Positions 9,930 through 19,914 are shown, counted from the first letter of the stretch. The stretch is DNA of 64,000 nucleotides from Prevotella sp. (GCA_016290175.1 JAEETD010000002.1:1-64000), one strand, 5' to 3'. The notes: a model not told the origin generated them from the sequence alone. Made by a program: numbers and translations.

Positions 9930-11906
9930 TTAGTTGTTGTTACCTCTGATGACATAGTACAGAGTTCTGATATTGCCCTCATAGTCAACAGCAGAATACT
10001 GAATCTTGTAGGTCTTACCAGCCTCGATGAAGAAAGGAATCTCCTTCACGCTGCCAGGAATAACCTTGCCCAGGAGTCCGGCATTTACAGCATCGTCTGC
10101 ACCAACAGGAGTTCCGTCAACGCTGATGACTGCTACATACTTCTTGAAGGCAGGAGCCAGAATTTCTGCTGACCATGAAGTGGGCAGTAATTTCACCTCA
10201 CCAGGATTATATCTCGTGAAGTTGTTGTTCTGAAGAACATCGGGGTGTGAAACCTCGGCTTCTGTAGATACCAACAGTGTCGGCTGGATAGCCCAGTTGA
10301 TATTGTTCAGAACCTTCTCTGCACCAATGTTAAACTTGTTCAGGAAGCGCCAGATCTTTTTCTGTGCACTCTCGCTCTTGGTTCCCCAAACAACTACATG
10401 GTTCTCAAGCTTCTCAAGAGCGGTGATGGCCTCAGCCTGATATTCAGCCTCGTCAGCCAGGTCAAATGCATAAGAGAAAGGCTTGATAGCAACAGCTGCG
10501 ATGTTGGCCTTTGAATAGGTGAACATATTGTCACCCCAAGAAGCCTGCAGGCGATAGGCAGGAATGTCATTGTCAGTGATGAGGTTGAGGAGGGTCTTGA
10601 GCATCTCAGCAATCTCAACCTTGTCGCGCTCTTTCAGAAGCGTCTTGATCTGCTCTTTGAAAGCTTCCATATCCTGAGGCTCCCAAGATACATAAGCCTT
10701 AGCTAACTTCTCCTGTGGGATGGTAGCAAAAGTCTCATAGAATGCATTGTCACCACGAGTGAGGAACATCAGGTTGTGGTTAGATGCCTGCAGCGGAGTA
10801 AGTTCAACAGGACTCTCGTCACCACCAGTTGTAGTGAGCTTCAAGGTCTTGCCAGAGAAGTCAACAGAACTGGGGTTCACAGTTACATAGAGCTTACCAG
10901 CATTGCCTGTACCCTCAACAAAGTATTCTCCCTTATAGATGATGGGCTCCTCTGCTCCTTTGGGGAAATAAACATTACGTCTTGCCTTCTCACCAAAGTA
11001 AGTGAACAGCAGGTTAGACTCAACACCGAACGGGCTGATGAATGAGAACATCGGGTTCATAACCTGATCAACAACGATGCTTGTAACCTCTGTCTTGTAG
11101 ACTGTGGTCAGGTCGATTTCCATATTCTGGATGGTCTCGTTGATGATCGTTACAATTTCCTGCTTGGTCAAAGAGGCGGGAAGCTGAGCCTTGAAAGCAG
11201 CCAGAGCGTCGTCAATCAGCTTCTGGACATCAGCCTTGGAAAGACCTCCCTCAGGAATATTAATCTTTGCAATAGCAGCATCAATGAGCTTCTGGACATC
11301 CTCCTGTGTCAGAGTGGCAGGAATGGTAGGAATATCAGTCTTCTTTGCATAATCGGCCAAAGCTTTCTGGATAGCATCGCTAATCAGATTTTCAACCTCT
11401 GCCTTTGACAGACCAGCAGCAGGAATATCAGCCTTCTTTGCATAATCGCTCAAAGCAGCAACAATAAGTGCATTGACCTGATCGGCTGTCAGACCAGCAG
11501 CGGGAACATCGCCCGTCTTGGCATAGCCTTCCAAAGCTTTTGCGATGGCGGCATCTACCTGTGCCTTGGTGTAATAGTCTGCCAGCAAAGCCTGAACTTT
11601 TGCATCAAGGTCAGCAGTCTTTACAAAACCGTCAACGCTGGGAATGCTGTTCTTGACGGCGTTGATAGCTGCATTGAGGTCAGCTACCTTCTGATCAATC
11701 TGGGCCTTGGTGTAGGAGTCGCAATCGCAGCTCTTAATTGAGTTCACCAGAGTCTGCAGACTTGCCAGCTTCTTCTCAAGATCGGAAATCTTGGCATCTG
11801 TCTCCGACTTATAGTCGGCGTCAGTGTCCTTACAAGAAACAAATGCACTCGTAGTAGCAAACAGCATTGCCACTAAGAGAATACCATTAATAATTTTCTT
11901 TTTCAT
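9930..11906 (-). CDS. Coiled-coil surface lipoprotein with tail-fibre-like repeats
   Basis: A 658-residue protein. The signal peptide ends in a lipobox (FVSCKD), so it should be lipid-anchored. A coiled coil follows (SDLEKKLASLQTLVNSI), then at about residues 60-270 a run of ~35-residue repeats built on (T/S)KAxVxxLIxxA and YAKKxDIP, much like the YTKxEVD repeats of phage tail fibres. The C-terminal ~380 residues look beta-rich and include KLYVTVNPSSVDFSGKTL, a motif also found as YHLNPSTADIEGATL in the 1525-residue protein at 54408. The likely structure is a stalk with a head. Function is unknown. The OmpA-like gene follows on the same transcript. Confidence 0.8.
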   Translation of the reverse strand: MKKKIINGILLVAMLFATTSAFVSCKDTDADYKSETDAKISDLEKKLASLQTLVNSIKSCDCDSYTKAQIDQKVADLNAAINAVKNSIPSVDGFVKTADLDAKVQALLADYYTKAQVDAAIAKALEGYAKTGDVPAAGLTADQVNALIVAALSDYAKKADIPAAGLSKAEVENLISDAIQKALADYAKKTDIPTIPATLTQEDVQKLIDAAIAKINIPEGGLSKADVQKLIDDALAAFKAQLPASLTKQEIVTIINETIQNMEIDLTTVYKTEVTSIVVDQVMNPMFSFISPFGVESNLLFTYFGEKARRNVYFPKGAEEPIIYKGEYFVEGTGNAGKLYVTVNPSSVDFSGKTLKLTTTGGDESPVELTPLQASNHNLMFLTRGDNAFYETFATIPQEKLAKAYVSWEPQDMEAFKEQIKTLLKERDKVEIAEMLKTLLNLITDNDIPAYRLQASWGDNMFTYSKANIAAVAIKPFSYAFDLADEAEYQAEAITALEKLENHVVVWGTKSESAQKKIWRFLNKFNIGAEKVLNNINWAIQPTLLVSTEAEVSHPDVLQNNNFTRYNPGEVKLLPTSWSAEILAPAFKKYVAVISVDGTPVGADDAVNAGLLGKVIPGSVKEIPFFIEAGKTYKIQYSAVDYEGNIRTLYYVIRGNNN

Positions 11907-11961
11907 TGATTTTTAAATTATAATTAGACATATATATATGATTCCTCTACATAAATCGGTG

Positions 11962-11969
11962 CAAATGTA
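11962..11969 (-). promoter_or_regulatory. -7 box TACATTTG for the coiled-coil lipoprotein operon
   Basis: On the minus strand TACATTTGCACC matches TAnnTTTG. It would give a leader of about 50 nt before the ATG at 11906. Confidence 0.65.
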
Positions 11970-12061
11970 GGCATTTTATTTCAAACTGCCAAGAAAAGTT
12001 TAAGTTTTTTTTTGAATTTTATCGATTTTCTGCTTATTTACCATCTTTTTGGTACGAAAAG

Positions 12062-12142
12062 TGCGCCTGACAGGACTCGAACCTGCACGTCATAAACACT
12101 AGATCCTAAGTCTAGCGCGTCTACCAATTCCGCCACAGGCGC
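12062..12142 (-). tRNA. tRNA-Leu (anticodon UAG)
   Basis: On the minus strand the acceptor arms GCGCCTG and CAGGCGC pair with discriminator A. The D-arm reads GCGGAATTGGTAGACGC. The anticodon stem CTAGA/TCTAG encloses loop CTTAGGA, so the anticodon is TAG (Leu). The long variable arm is typical of tRNA-Leu and the T-loop reads TTCGAGT. CCA is not encoded. Confidence 0.95.
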
Positions 12143-12175
12143 CTTTTGTAGGTCCTTTTTAATGGAAAGTGGGTG

Positions 12176-12183
12176 CAAAGTTA
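12176..12183 (-). promoter_or_regulatory. -7 box TAACTTTG for tRNA-Leu
   Basis: On the minus strand TAACTTTGCACCC lies about 33 nt before the tRNA 5' end, which fits a short precursor leader. Confidence 0.65.
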
Positions 12184-12270
12184 CGAAATTATATTGACTC
12201 TGCCAAATCTTTGGGCCAAAAATAACGTCTCAGTCCATTTCGCGCGTGTACATTTATATTATTTGTCCTA

Positions 12271-14985
12271 TTATTCGTCATCAAACAGTCTTAATTGACC
12301 TGTCAGTTCGTCACGTACCTGCTGCTCGCTTTTGCCAGCATCTGGGTCAATGTCTTCATCAGAATCATCCGCATCTTCCGGACTCTCCTGCTGTTCCGGT
12401 TCTTTCGGGAAACGGACAGGTTCCAGTTCTTCTATGCTCTCAATCTGATAGGTGCTGAGTCGCTTGCCCTTGGCCTTGAAGCCTTTGACGGCAATAAACT
12501 GTTCTGCATCGATTTCCTCAGCTCCCCTGAACTCATCGGCTCCGCCATAGGTGACCTTGATGAGCGGATAGACGGTGTCTGTCAGGAGGATGAGTCTTGA
12601 AGCGGGGTTATCGCTGAGCCAGTTCTGTTTTTTCTTTGAGGCATCCATCTGGAACCGTTTCAGATAGGGGTATCCCTGATTGTCTGCATCGAAGAGAATA
12701 GCTGTCCAGACCTTGTCAGCATCGTATTTCTCTATGCGCAGGATATTGGATTCGAAGTGGTTGTTTAGGTCGAAGTTGGTCAGATAGAAATCACCGTTGT
12801 CGAGGATGACCAGTATCTGGTCTTCGTCGAAGAACTCACCCAGCAGTCGTCCGTGATCATCGTAATTCAATCGGTTCACATCAGGATCATACCAGACTTT
12901 GCGCCCGCCAAGAGTTGAGTGGCCATGACTTTTCAGCCCGATGCGATGTACGGGGTTCTTTGTCAGTAAGTTACCTTTCGAGCCACGGCCCTTGATCATC
13001 ACTTGAGAGAAGTCCTGATCGATGAAGATCTTCTTCAGTTTGGGATTGGGATCGAGGGTGACCTTGATGATTTCCGCCTCTCCATTGGGATTAGCCGTGA
13101 AATACATCACCTTCGAGCCTGGCGTGCCCTGCGTCAGGTCGTATTCCTTGTCGCGTGTCATCGATGTCACGTTGAAGCGCTTCATGAAATACCAGCCTTT
13201 CTTCCCGTCACGATAGACCACATTATAAGTGGTACGTGAGTCGTTCTTCTTAAAGACAGCCACGTGGAGGATATTCTTGCCCACAAAAACCTTTTCGGCT
13301 ACACGGATGACCTTGTATTTACCATCTTTGTAGAAGATAATGATATCGTCGATGTCGGAGCAGTTGCACACGAATTCATCTTTCTTGAGTCCCATGCCGA
13401 TGAAACCGTCAGTACGATTGATATAGAGTTTCTGATTGGCTTCTGCCACTTTCGTTGCCTCAATGGTGTCGAAGTTGCGGATCTCGGTCAGACGTGGGTG
13501 TTCCTTACCATACTTATCCTTTAGGAACTGGAACCAACTGGCTGTCACTTCCACGAGATTTGCCAGGTCGCGGTCAATTTCCTCAATCTCTGCCTTGATA
13601 CGCGCCATCAATTCATCGGCCTTGTCCTTATTGAACTTCAGGATGCGTTGCATCTTGATTTCCAGCAGTTTGAGAATGTCATCCTTCGTTACCTCTCGCA
13701 CAAGGCTGGGGTAGTAGGGCGTCAGACGATCGTCGATATGCTCGCAGACGGCGTCGATGGTCGGAGCCTGCTCGAATTTCTTGTCCTTATAAATACGTTC
13801 CTCAATGAAAATCTTCTCGAGTGAATAGAAATGCAGTTGTTCCAGGAGTTCATTCTTGCGGATTTCCAATTCCTGACGAATGAGATCCTTGGTGCGCTCA
13901 ACACTGTGTTTAAGAACATCAGAAATCGTTAGGAACTGCGGCTTCTGGTCTGCGATGACGCAACAGTTCGGAGAAATGTTGATTTCGCAATCGGTAAATG
14001 CATATAGGGCATCGAGTGTCTTGTCACTTGAAACGCCTGGCATCAGGTGGATTTGTATTTCTACTTGTGCAGATGTAAGGTCATCGACGCGCTTAGCTTT
14101 GATTTTCCCCTTTTCAATGGCCTTCGTGATACTCTCGATAAGAGTTCCTACGGTCTTGGAGTAAGGCAACTCACGGATGACGAGTGTCTTCTGGTCCAGC
14201 TTCTCAATTTTGGCACGCACTTTAAGCACGCCTCCACGCTGACCATCGTTGTATTTCGAGACATCGATGCTACCGCCTGTCTGGAAGTCCGGATAGAGAT
14301 GGAACTCCTGTTCGTGCAGGTAACTGATGGCAGCATCGCAGATTTCGCAGAAGTTATGGGGCAGAATCTTAGAGGAGAGTCCGACAGCTATACCCTCTGC
14401 ACCTTGTGCCAGCAACAGCGGATACTTTACGGGCAACGATATTGGCTCCTTGTTACGTCCGTCGTAGGAGAGTTGCCATTCTGTGGTCTTGGGATTGAAC
14501 ACGGTGTCGAGGGCAAACTTCGAGAGTCGTGCCTCAATATATCGTGGTGCAGCAGCCTTGTCGCCTGTCAGGATATTACCCCAGTTTCCCTGTGTGTCTA
14601 TGAGCAGGTCCTTCTGTCCCAGCTGCACAAGGGCATCGCCGATGGAGGCATCGCCATGGGGGTGGAACTGCATGGTGTGTCCCACGATGTTCGCCACCTT
14701 GTTATATCTGCCGTCATCCATGCGCTTCATAGAGTGCATGATACGTCGCTGCACGGGTTTGAAGCCGTCTTCGATATTGGGGACGGCACGTTCCAGGATT
14801 ACATATGAAGCGTAATCCAGAAACCAGTTCTGGTACATACCAGACAGATGGTGTACCGCTGCCGCATCGAAACGGTTGACGGGTTTATAGTCGGAGTGGC
14901 CTTCTACGCCCCCCTCCAATTCCGACGATTGGTACTCGCCACCGTCTTCTTCGAGGATCTCTTCGTCCTTTATTTCGTCATCCAT
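12271..14985 (-). CDS. parC: DNA topoisomerase IV subunit A
   Basis: A 904-residue type IIA topoisomerase A subunit that cuts and rejoins DNA to decatenate daughter chromosomes. The quinolone-resistance region GHTMQFHPHGDASIGDALVQ is near residues 100-120, and the catalytic Tyr is in APRYIEARLS near 148. The C-terminal half holds beta-pinwheel-like repeats and ends in an acidic tail (DADDSDEDIDPD). The acidic N terminus MDDEIKDEEILEEDGG is taken as the start; the frame stays open further upstream but that part overlaps the promoter. It is assigned to ParC rather than GyrA from the overall Bacteroidetes pattern; the subtype is inferred. Confidence 0.9.
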   Translation of the reverse strand: MDDEIKDEEILEEDGGEYQSSELEGGVEGHSDYKPVNRFDAAAVHHLSGMYQNWFLDYASYVILERAVPNIEDGFKPVQRRIMHSMKRMDDGRYNKVANIVGHTMQFHPHGDASIGDALVQLGQKDLLIDTQGNWGNILTGDKAAAPRYIEARLSKFALDTVFNPKTTEWQLSYDGRNKEPISLPVKYPLLLAQGAEGIAVGLSSKILPHNFCEICDAAISYLHEQEFHLYPDFQTGGSIDVSKYNDGQRGGVLKVRAKIEKLDQKTLVIRELPYSKTVGTLIESITKAIEKGKIKAKRVDDLTSAQVEIQIHLMPGVSSDKTLDALYAFTDCEINISPNCCVIADQKPQFLTISDVLKHSVERTKDLIRQELEIRKNELLEQLHFYSLEKIFIEERIYKDKKFEQAPTIDAVCEHIDDRLTPYYPSLVREVTKDDILKLLEIKMQRILKFNKDKADELMARIKAEIEEIDRDLANLVEVTASWFQFLKDKYGKEHPRLTEIRNFDTIEATKVAEANQKLYINRTDGFIGMGLKKDEFVCNCSDIDDIIIFYKDGKYKVIRVAEKVFVGKNILHVAVFKKNDSRTTYNVVYRDGKKGWYFMKRFNVTSMTRDKEYDLTQGTPGSKVMYFTANPNGEAEIIKVTLDPNPKLKKIFIDQDFSQVMIKGRGSKGNLLTKNPVHRIGLKSHGHSTLGGRKVWYDPDVNRLNYDDHGRLLGEFFDEDQILVILDNGDFYLTNFDLNNHFESNILRIEKYDADKVWTAILFDADNQGYPYLKRFQMDASKKKQNWLSDNPASRLILLTDTVYPLIKVTYGGADEFRGAEEIDAEQFIAVKGFKAKGKRLSTYQIESIEELEPVRFPKEPEQQESPEDADDSDEDIDPDAGKSEQQVRDELTGQLRLFDDE

Positions 14986-15011
14986 AATTTGTTTGGTCTT
15001 CAGTTTGCTTG

Positions 15012-15019
15012 CAAAAGTA
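15012..15019 (-). promoter_or_regulatory. -7 box TACTTTTG for parC
   Basis: On the minus strand TACTTTTGCAAGC lies 26 nt before the parC ATG. It is back to back with the alaS promoter 42 bp away. Confidence 0.65.
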
Positions 15020-15061
15020 CGAAAAAAAACTGAGAAAGCCGTCATTTTTGGATTTTTTTTG

Positions 15062-15069
15062 TACCTTTG
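15062..15069 (+). promoter_or_regulatory. -7 box TACCTTTG for alaS
   Basis: TACCTTTGCACCC is a full match to TAnnTTTG. An in-frame TTG at 15067 lies inside this box and so cannot be the start; this supports the ATG at 15115. The leader holds ATAAATAAGGT, a motif shared with other leaders in the window. Confidence 0.8.
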
Positions 15070-15114
15070 CACCCACAATTTATAAATAAGGTGGAAACAA
15101 AACTCAATTCATCA

Positions 15115-17787
15115 ATGACAGCAAATGAGATTCGCGACTCTTTCAAGAAATATTTTGAGTCGAAACAGCACGCTATTGTACCGTCAGCTCCCATGGTGAT
15201 CAAGGACGATCCCACGCTGATGTTTACGAATGCAGGTATGAACCAGTGGAAGGATATTATCCTTGGCACGCGTGACCCGGAACCGCGTCGTCGTGCCGAT
15301 ACCCAGAAGTGTCTCCGTGTCTCAGGTAAGCATAACGACCTGGAGGAAGTAGGTCACGATACCTACCACCACACCATGTTTGAAATGCTCGGAAACTGGA
15401 GTTTTGGTGACTATTTCAAGGAGGGTGCCATCGATATGGCTTGGGAATATCTGGTAGATGTGCTGAAACTGAATCCGGAGGATCTTTATGTGACGGTCTT
15501 CGAGGGCTCGCCTGAGGAGAATATCCCTCGTGACGATGAGGCTGCGAAATACTGGGCCAAACATGTGCCAGAGGACCATATCATCAATGGTAACAAACAT
15601 GATAATTTCTGGGAGATGGGCGATACGGGTCCTTGCGGTCCTTGCTCAGAGATTCATGTTGACTCTCGTACCCCAGAGCAGCGTCAGGCCTCAGGTAAAA
15701 GTGGCCGTGAACTTGTCAATCAGGATGACCCACAGGTTATTGAGATCTGGAACCTCGTGTTCATGCAGTTCAATCGCAAGGCCGATGGCTCACTGGAGAA
15801 ACTCTCCATGAACGTAATCGATACAGGTATGGGTTTTGAACGCCTCGTCCGTATGCTGCAGGGCAAGCACTCTAACTATGATACCGATGTGTTCCAGCCA
15901 ATCATCAAGGCTGAGCAGGAGTTGACAGGAATGAAATATACGACCTTCGAGGAAGAATCCAGATTATCTAGAGATTCTAGTGAATCCAGGAAACAAGATG
16001 AGATCAATGTCGCTATGCGTGTCTGTGCTGACCACCTTCGTGCTGTGTCATTCTCGATTGCTGATGGTCAGTTGCCTTCGAATGCGAAGGCAGGTTATGT
16101 CATCCGTCGCATTCTGCGCCGTGCAGTGCGTTATGCCTATACGTTCCTTGGCCAGAAGGAGGGATTCCTCTATAAGCTTGTGCCGACGCTTGTGCATGAG
16201 ATGGGCGATGCTTTCCCTGAACTGAAGGCTCAGCAGCAACTGATTTCGAAAGTGATGAAGGAAGAGGAAGATGCCTTCCTGCGTACTCTGGATAAGGGTA
16301 TTTCTCTGCTTGACAAGGCCATGGAACAATTGAAGGCAGAGGGTAAGACCGAACTTGACGGTGTTCAGGCTTTCCGACTTTTCGATACATACGGCTTCCC
16401 CCTCGACCTGACAGAGCTGATCTGCCGCGAGAACGGCTTCACTGTCAATGAGGAGCAGTTCAATGTCGAGATGCAGAAACAGAAAGAGCGCGCCCGCAAT
16501 GCTGCTGCCGTTGAGAATTCCGATTGGGTGGAGCTGGCTGCTGGCGAACAGCAGTTCGTGGGCTATGATTATACGGAATACGAGTGCCATATCCTCCGCT
16601 ATCGTAAGGTAACACAGAAGAAGAATGAGTTCTATGAGCTTGTACTCGACTATACGCCATTCTATGGTGAGATGGGTGGACAGGTTGGTGACAGTGGTGT
16701 CATCTGCAATGAGACAGAGACCGTAGATATCATTGACTCCAAGCGCGAGAATAATCAGACCGTGCACATCGTGAAGCAGTTGCCGAAGGATCCTTCGGCC
16801 CAGTTCATGGCCTGCGTGGATACTGATAAACGTGATGCCTCCGCCGCCAACCATACGGCAACCCACCTGTTGGACTATGCCCTGAAACAGGTTCTTGGTG
16901 ACCATGTGGAGCAGAAAGGCTCGTTTGTTTCGTCTGATACGTTACGTTTTGACTTCTCTCACTTCGAGAAGGTAACCGATGAGCAGATTCGTGAGGTGGA
17001 GCGTATGGTGAACGATATGATCCGCCAGGACATCCACATCGACGAGCACCGCGATGTACCATTTGATGAGGCCAAGAAACTTGGAGCCATTGCCCTTTTC
17101 GGTGAGAAGTACGGCGATAAGGTTCGTGTGGTTCGTTTCGGACCATCGTGCGAGTTCTGTGGTGGTATCCATGCTTCAAGCACGGGTCGCATAGGTTTCT
17201 TTAAGATTCTTTCTGAGAGCAGTGTGGCTGCTGGTATCCGTCGTATAGAGGCTACAACAGGTCGTGACTGCGAGGAACGTCTCTATCAGATGGAAGATAT
17301 TCTGAAGAATATTAAGTCGTTCTTTAACAACGCCAAAGATCTTCAGGGTGTCATTCTGAAATATATTGAGGAGCACGACCATATGAAGAAGGAAATTGAA
17401 GGTTTCCAGGCTCAGGCTGTAGAGCGTGCAGCCCAGCGCTTGGTGGAGAAGGCTCGCGATGTGAATGGTGTAAAGGTCATTACCACTGTGTTGCCCATGG
17501 CGCCTGCTTCTGCAAAAGATTTGGCCTTCAAGGTCCGTGCTTCTGTTGAAGGTTCTCTGCTTTGTGTCATTGGCTCTCATGACAATAACAAACCCCAGCT
17601 CAGTATCATGATGAGTGATGATATGGTGAACGATCATGGTCTGAATGCTGGTCAGTTGGTACGTGAGGCCGCCAAACTCATACAGGGTGGTGGCGGTGGT
17701 CAGCCTCATTTCGCCCAAGCTGGTGGAAAGAATGTTGATGGACTCTCTGCAGCTATCGATAAGGTGATAGAATTAGCAAACTTATAA
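15115..17787 (+). CDS. alaS: Alanyl-tRNA synthetase, with a Ser-rich repeat insertion
   Basis: An 890-residue class II synthetase that charges tRNA-Ala. The N terminus ([19 protein letters not shown], then [21 protein letters not shown]) is the catalytic domain. The editing domain has the zinc ligands NHTATHLL (~579) and [13 protein letters not shown] (~679). The C terminus [14 protein letters not shown] is the C-Ala part. At residues 282-293 (15958-15993) there is an extra Ser-rich stretch, [12 protein letters not shown], encoded by four 9-bp units; related enzymes run straight from the TGMKY region to the DEINVAMR helix. The gene ends on the edge of a perfect palindrome. Confidence 0.96.
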   Translation: MTANEIRDSFKKYFESKQHAIVPSAPMVIKDDPTLMFTNAGMNQWKDIILGTRDPEPRRRADTQKCLRVSGKHNDLEEVGHDTYHHTMFEMLGNWSFGDYFKEGAIDMAWEYLVDVLKLNPEDLYVTVFEGSPEENIPRDDEAAKYWAKHVPEDHIINGNKHDNFWEMGDTGPCGPCSEIHVDSRTPEQRQASGKSGRELVNQDDPQVIEIWNLVFMQFNRKADGSLEKLSMNVIDTGMGFERLVRMLQGKHSNYDTDVFQPIIKAEQELTGMKYTTFEEESRLSRDSSESRKQDEINVAMRVCADHLRAVSFSIADGQLPSNAKAGYVIRRILRRAVRYAYTFLGQKEGFLYKLVPTLVHEMGDAFPELKAQQQLISKVMKEEEDAFLRTLDKGISLLDKAMEQLKAEGKTELDGVQAFRLFDTYGFPLDLTELICRENGFTVNEEQFNVEMQKQKERARNAAAVENSDWVELAAGEQQFVGYDYTEYECHILRYRKVTQKKNEFYELVLDYTPFYGEMGGQVGDSGVICNETETVDIIDSKRENNQTVHIVKQLPKDPSAQFMACVDTDKRDASAANHTATHLLDYALKQVLGDHVEQKGSFVSSDTLRFDFSHFEKVTDEQIREVERMVNDMIRQDIHIDEHRDVPFDEAKKLGAIALFGEKYGDKVRVVRFGPSCEFCGGIHASSTGRIGFFKILSESSVAAGIRRIEATTGRDCEERLYQMEDILKNIKSFFNNAKDLQGVILKYIEEHDHMKKEIEGFQAQAVERAAQRLVEKARDVNGVKVITTVLPMAPASAKDLAFKVRASVEGSLLCVIGSHDNNKPQLSIMMSDDMVNDHGLNAGQLVREAAKLIQGGGGGQPHFAQAGGKNVDGLSAAIDKVIELANL
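15958..15993 (+). repeat. 9-bp in-frame repeat insertion in alaS
   Basis: Four consecutive 9-bp units: TCCAGATTA, TCTAGAGAT, TCTAGTGAA, TCCAGGAAA. The period equals three codons, so each unit adds a tripeptide that begins with Ser. The same unit type is found in purB and asnS. Confidence 0.75.
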
Positions 17788-17822
17788 ACATTCATCCCCG
17801 CCAGCTGGCGGGGATGAATGTT
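17787..17822. terminator. 36-bp perfect palindrome between alaS and the TonB receptor
   Basis: 17787-17804 and 17805-17822 are exact reverse complements with no spacer (core CCCCGCCAGCTGGCGGGG). It covers the last base of the alaS stop and two bases of the convergent gene's stop. It probably acts as a two-way terminator, though there is no clear T-run beyond the arms. Confidence 0.75.
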
Positions 17823-19914
17823 ATAATGAAATGGGGATAATCAGTTTGAAGATAACATTACGTCCCATATTGTAGACACCCTGACGTCCTGTTACATGAT
17901 TGATGTCGCAATACTTTAGGCGACTCAGATGGTTCTGATAGGCCCGGTTCAGCAGATTATCAGCAGTGATATAGATCTCTGCCACCTTCTTGTGGTGGAT
18001 ATTTATATCTGTTCCTGCAGAAAGATTCACTAGTGTGTAGCTTGGGGTATGGGTCTCCGTATTGTCCACTTTATAATAATGGTTCTGTGCGAGATTACAC
18101 TCCAGCCCCAGTGCCACATAGGCATTGTTGAAGATAGTATGCCCATGGTGTGTGATTTCGTATTTCAGTTCTGAGGTCCAACGTGGAGTTGGGGTCATGG
18201 GCAGATATTTAGCCTCCTCTGTCTGGTGCAGTTGCTGGGCATCTACGAAGGAGAAGGTGTTCTCAAAGTGTACTCTGTGTATGGGGTGCATATCAAAGCC
18301 AGCCTCGAAACCTAAAAGGCGTGCATCGCCTTGCGTATATTGATAGGTGAGGAAGCCTTCTTCCATCACCTCATTGATGCGTTTGGCAAAGATATAGTTC
18401 TCGATACGATTGGCGAAAATGGCAACCTGTGCCGAGATGAATTCTGACGAGAAGTCAAGTCCGAGGTCAGCCTGCCAACTGTATTCTGGCTTAAGCTCAT
18501 GGTTGCCGATCTCATAGCGCAGTGTTCCCTCGTGGATACCATCGCTGCCAAGTTCACTCATGTTGGGGGCTCTGAATCCTCGTGCCAGATTCAGACGCAG
18601 GTTCGTATGTCTGCAGATATTCCATACAGCACCGATACTACCGGAGATGCTTCCAAAGTCTCGTGAATGAAAGTCGATATGCCGATGGTCGTAGCGCAGG
18701 CCTCCATTGAGCGTCAGATTGTCCAGAGTCTTGCTGATGGTGGCATAGCCACCGATGTCGAATAGCTTGTATTCTGGAATCAGCGATTCCTCCCCAAGGT
18801 TCAGCGATTGTTGCCACATGCCGTTGAGGCCACCGGCCATTTTCCAACCGTCCCATTCTTGTGAGAGATAGCGTACGTCATAGGTCAAGGTGTGGAGTTT
18901 GAAATATAATTCATATTCATCTTCTGACTCTTCGTATTCCTTGCGCTGGTTCTGCTGATAGCCGAAGATGGCCTTTAGCCAACCTTTGGACAGATTCAGT
19001 GAGTTATCCCAAACAGCCTTGTAGTGGTTGATCTGTTGGAAAGGCAGGGCCTTGGCGTAGGTCTTGATGTCATTGGTTACACATTCTAGTTCGCCAGACA
19101 CCTCATCACGCTCACCCTCGATGATACTAGGCGTTTGGTGGAAGATGGTTCCAGTCAGATGTGAGTGTCCCCACCGCTCATTGATGCCTAGCATCAGACG
19201 TCCTGCACGTTCTTTGAATTGTGAACCTGGTACATAACCGTCGTATTTGTTCTTGTAAGCATGGGCCATCTTGTCAGTGAAACGGGCATCCCATATGAAT
19301 TGCTTCTGATGACCTGCGAAGTTCAGTGAGTAGTCGAAGAGACCGTTGTTGGTCTGATATTCTGTTGATACCTGCGCCTTCATGTCACCCTCGGGAAGGA
19401 TGGGGGCTCCATGTAGGATTAACACGCCTGCCATCGCATCGCTGCCATACATCAGACTGGCAGGACCTTTTAGGATCTCTACGGAGTTGATGTTCTGTCC
19501 GTCAATCTCGATGCCGTGTTCATCACCCCATTGCTGACCTTCCTGACGGATCCCCTCGTTCATCACGATGATACGGTTATAGCCCAATCCACGGATGACG
19601 GGTTTAGAGATGCCGCTTCCCGTGGTGATCTGTGAGACTCCCGGTTGTTTGGCGATGGCATCGATGATATTCGTAGAGGTGGTCTGCCGTAGTTCCTTGC
19701 CGGATACGATAGAGATGGGGGCCGTGGAGTTCTTCAATTTCGTATCACCGGTGACTCCTGTCACCACCAACTCATTCAGTTTCAGATGCTTGTAGAAAAC
19801 ATCGGAGGAGTCGTTCGGGTGTATATGGTTATGATGGTTATGTTGATGTTCTTTTTGTGCTGTCACAGCTGTGCCTATGCATAGCAATGACAGGATGAAA
19901 TATAGTCTTTTCAT
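17821..19914 (-). CDS. TonB-dependent receptor, probably for a metal
   Basis: A 697-residue outer-membrane receptor. The signal peptide MKRLYFILSLLCIGTAVTAQ is followed by a His-rich segment (EHQHNHHNHIHPND) that could bind zinc, copper or a like metal. The plug follows (NELVVTGVTGDTK, IIDAIAKQPGVSQITTGSG, PVIRGLGYNRIIVMNEGIRQ), then a 22-strand-type barrel ending KLIIPISL. The His-rich head and the His/Cys-rich protein encoded just upstream point to metal uptake, as in ZnuD-like receptors. No SusD partner is present, which argues against a glycan receptor. The metal cannot be named from the sequence. Confidence 0.88.
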   Translation of the reverse strand: MKRLYFILSLLCIGTAVTAQKEHQHNHHNHIHPNDSSDVFYKHLKLNELVVTGVTGDTKLKNSTAPISIVSGKELRQTTSTNIIDAIAKQPGVSQITTGSGISKPVIRGLGYNRIIVMNEGIRQEGQQWGDEHGIEIDGQNINSVEILKGPASLMYGSDAMAGVLILHGAPILPEGDMKAQVSTEYQTNNGLFDYSLNFAGHQKQFIWDARFTDKMAHAYKNKYDGYVPGSQFKERAGRLMLGINERWGHSHLTGTIFHQTPSIIEGERDEVSGELECVTNDIKTYAKALPFQQINHYKAVWDNSLNLSKGWLKAIFGYQQNQRKEYEESEDEYELYFKLHTLTYDVRYLSQEWDGWKMAGGLNGMWQQSLNLGEESLIPEYKLFDIGGYATISKTLDNLTLNGGLRYDHRHIDFHSRDFGSISGSIGAVWNICRHTNLRLNLARGFRAPNMSELGSDGIHEGTLRYEIGNHELKPEYSWQADLGLDFSSEFISAQVAIFANRIENYIFAKRINEVMEEGFLTYQYTQGDARLLGFEAGFDMHPIHRVHFENTFSFVDAQQLHQTEEAKYLPMTPTPRWTSELKYEITHHGHTIFNNAYVALGLECNLAQNHYYKVDNTETHTPSYTLVNLSAGTDINIHHKKVAEIYITADNLLNRAYQNHLSRLKYCDINHVTGRQGVYNMGRNVIFKLIIPISL

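Noticed and set aside
12120..12270. Possible extra gene between tRNA-Leu and parC
   Set aside because: Only the tRNA promoter is seen; no frame of credible length.
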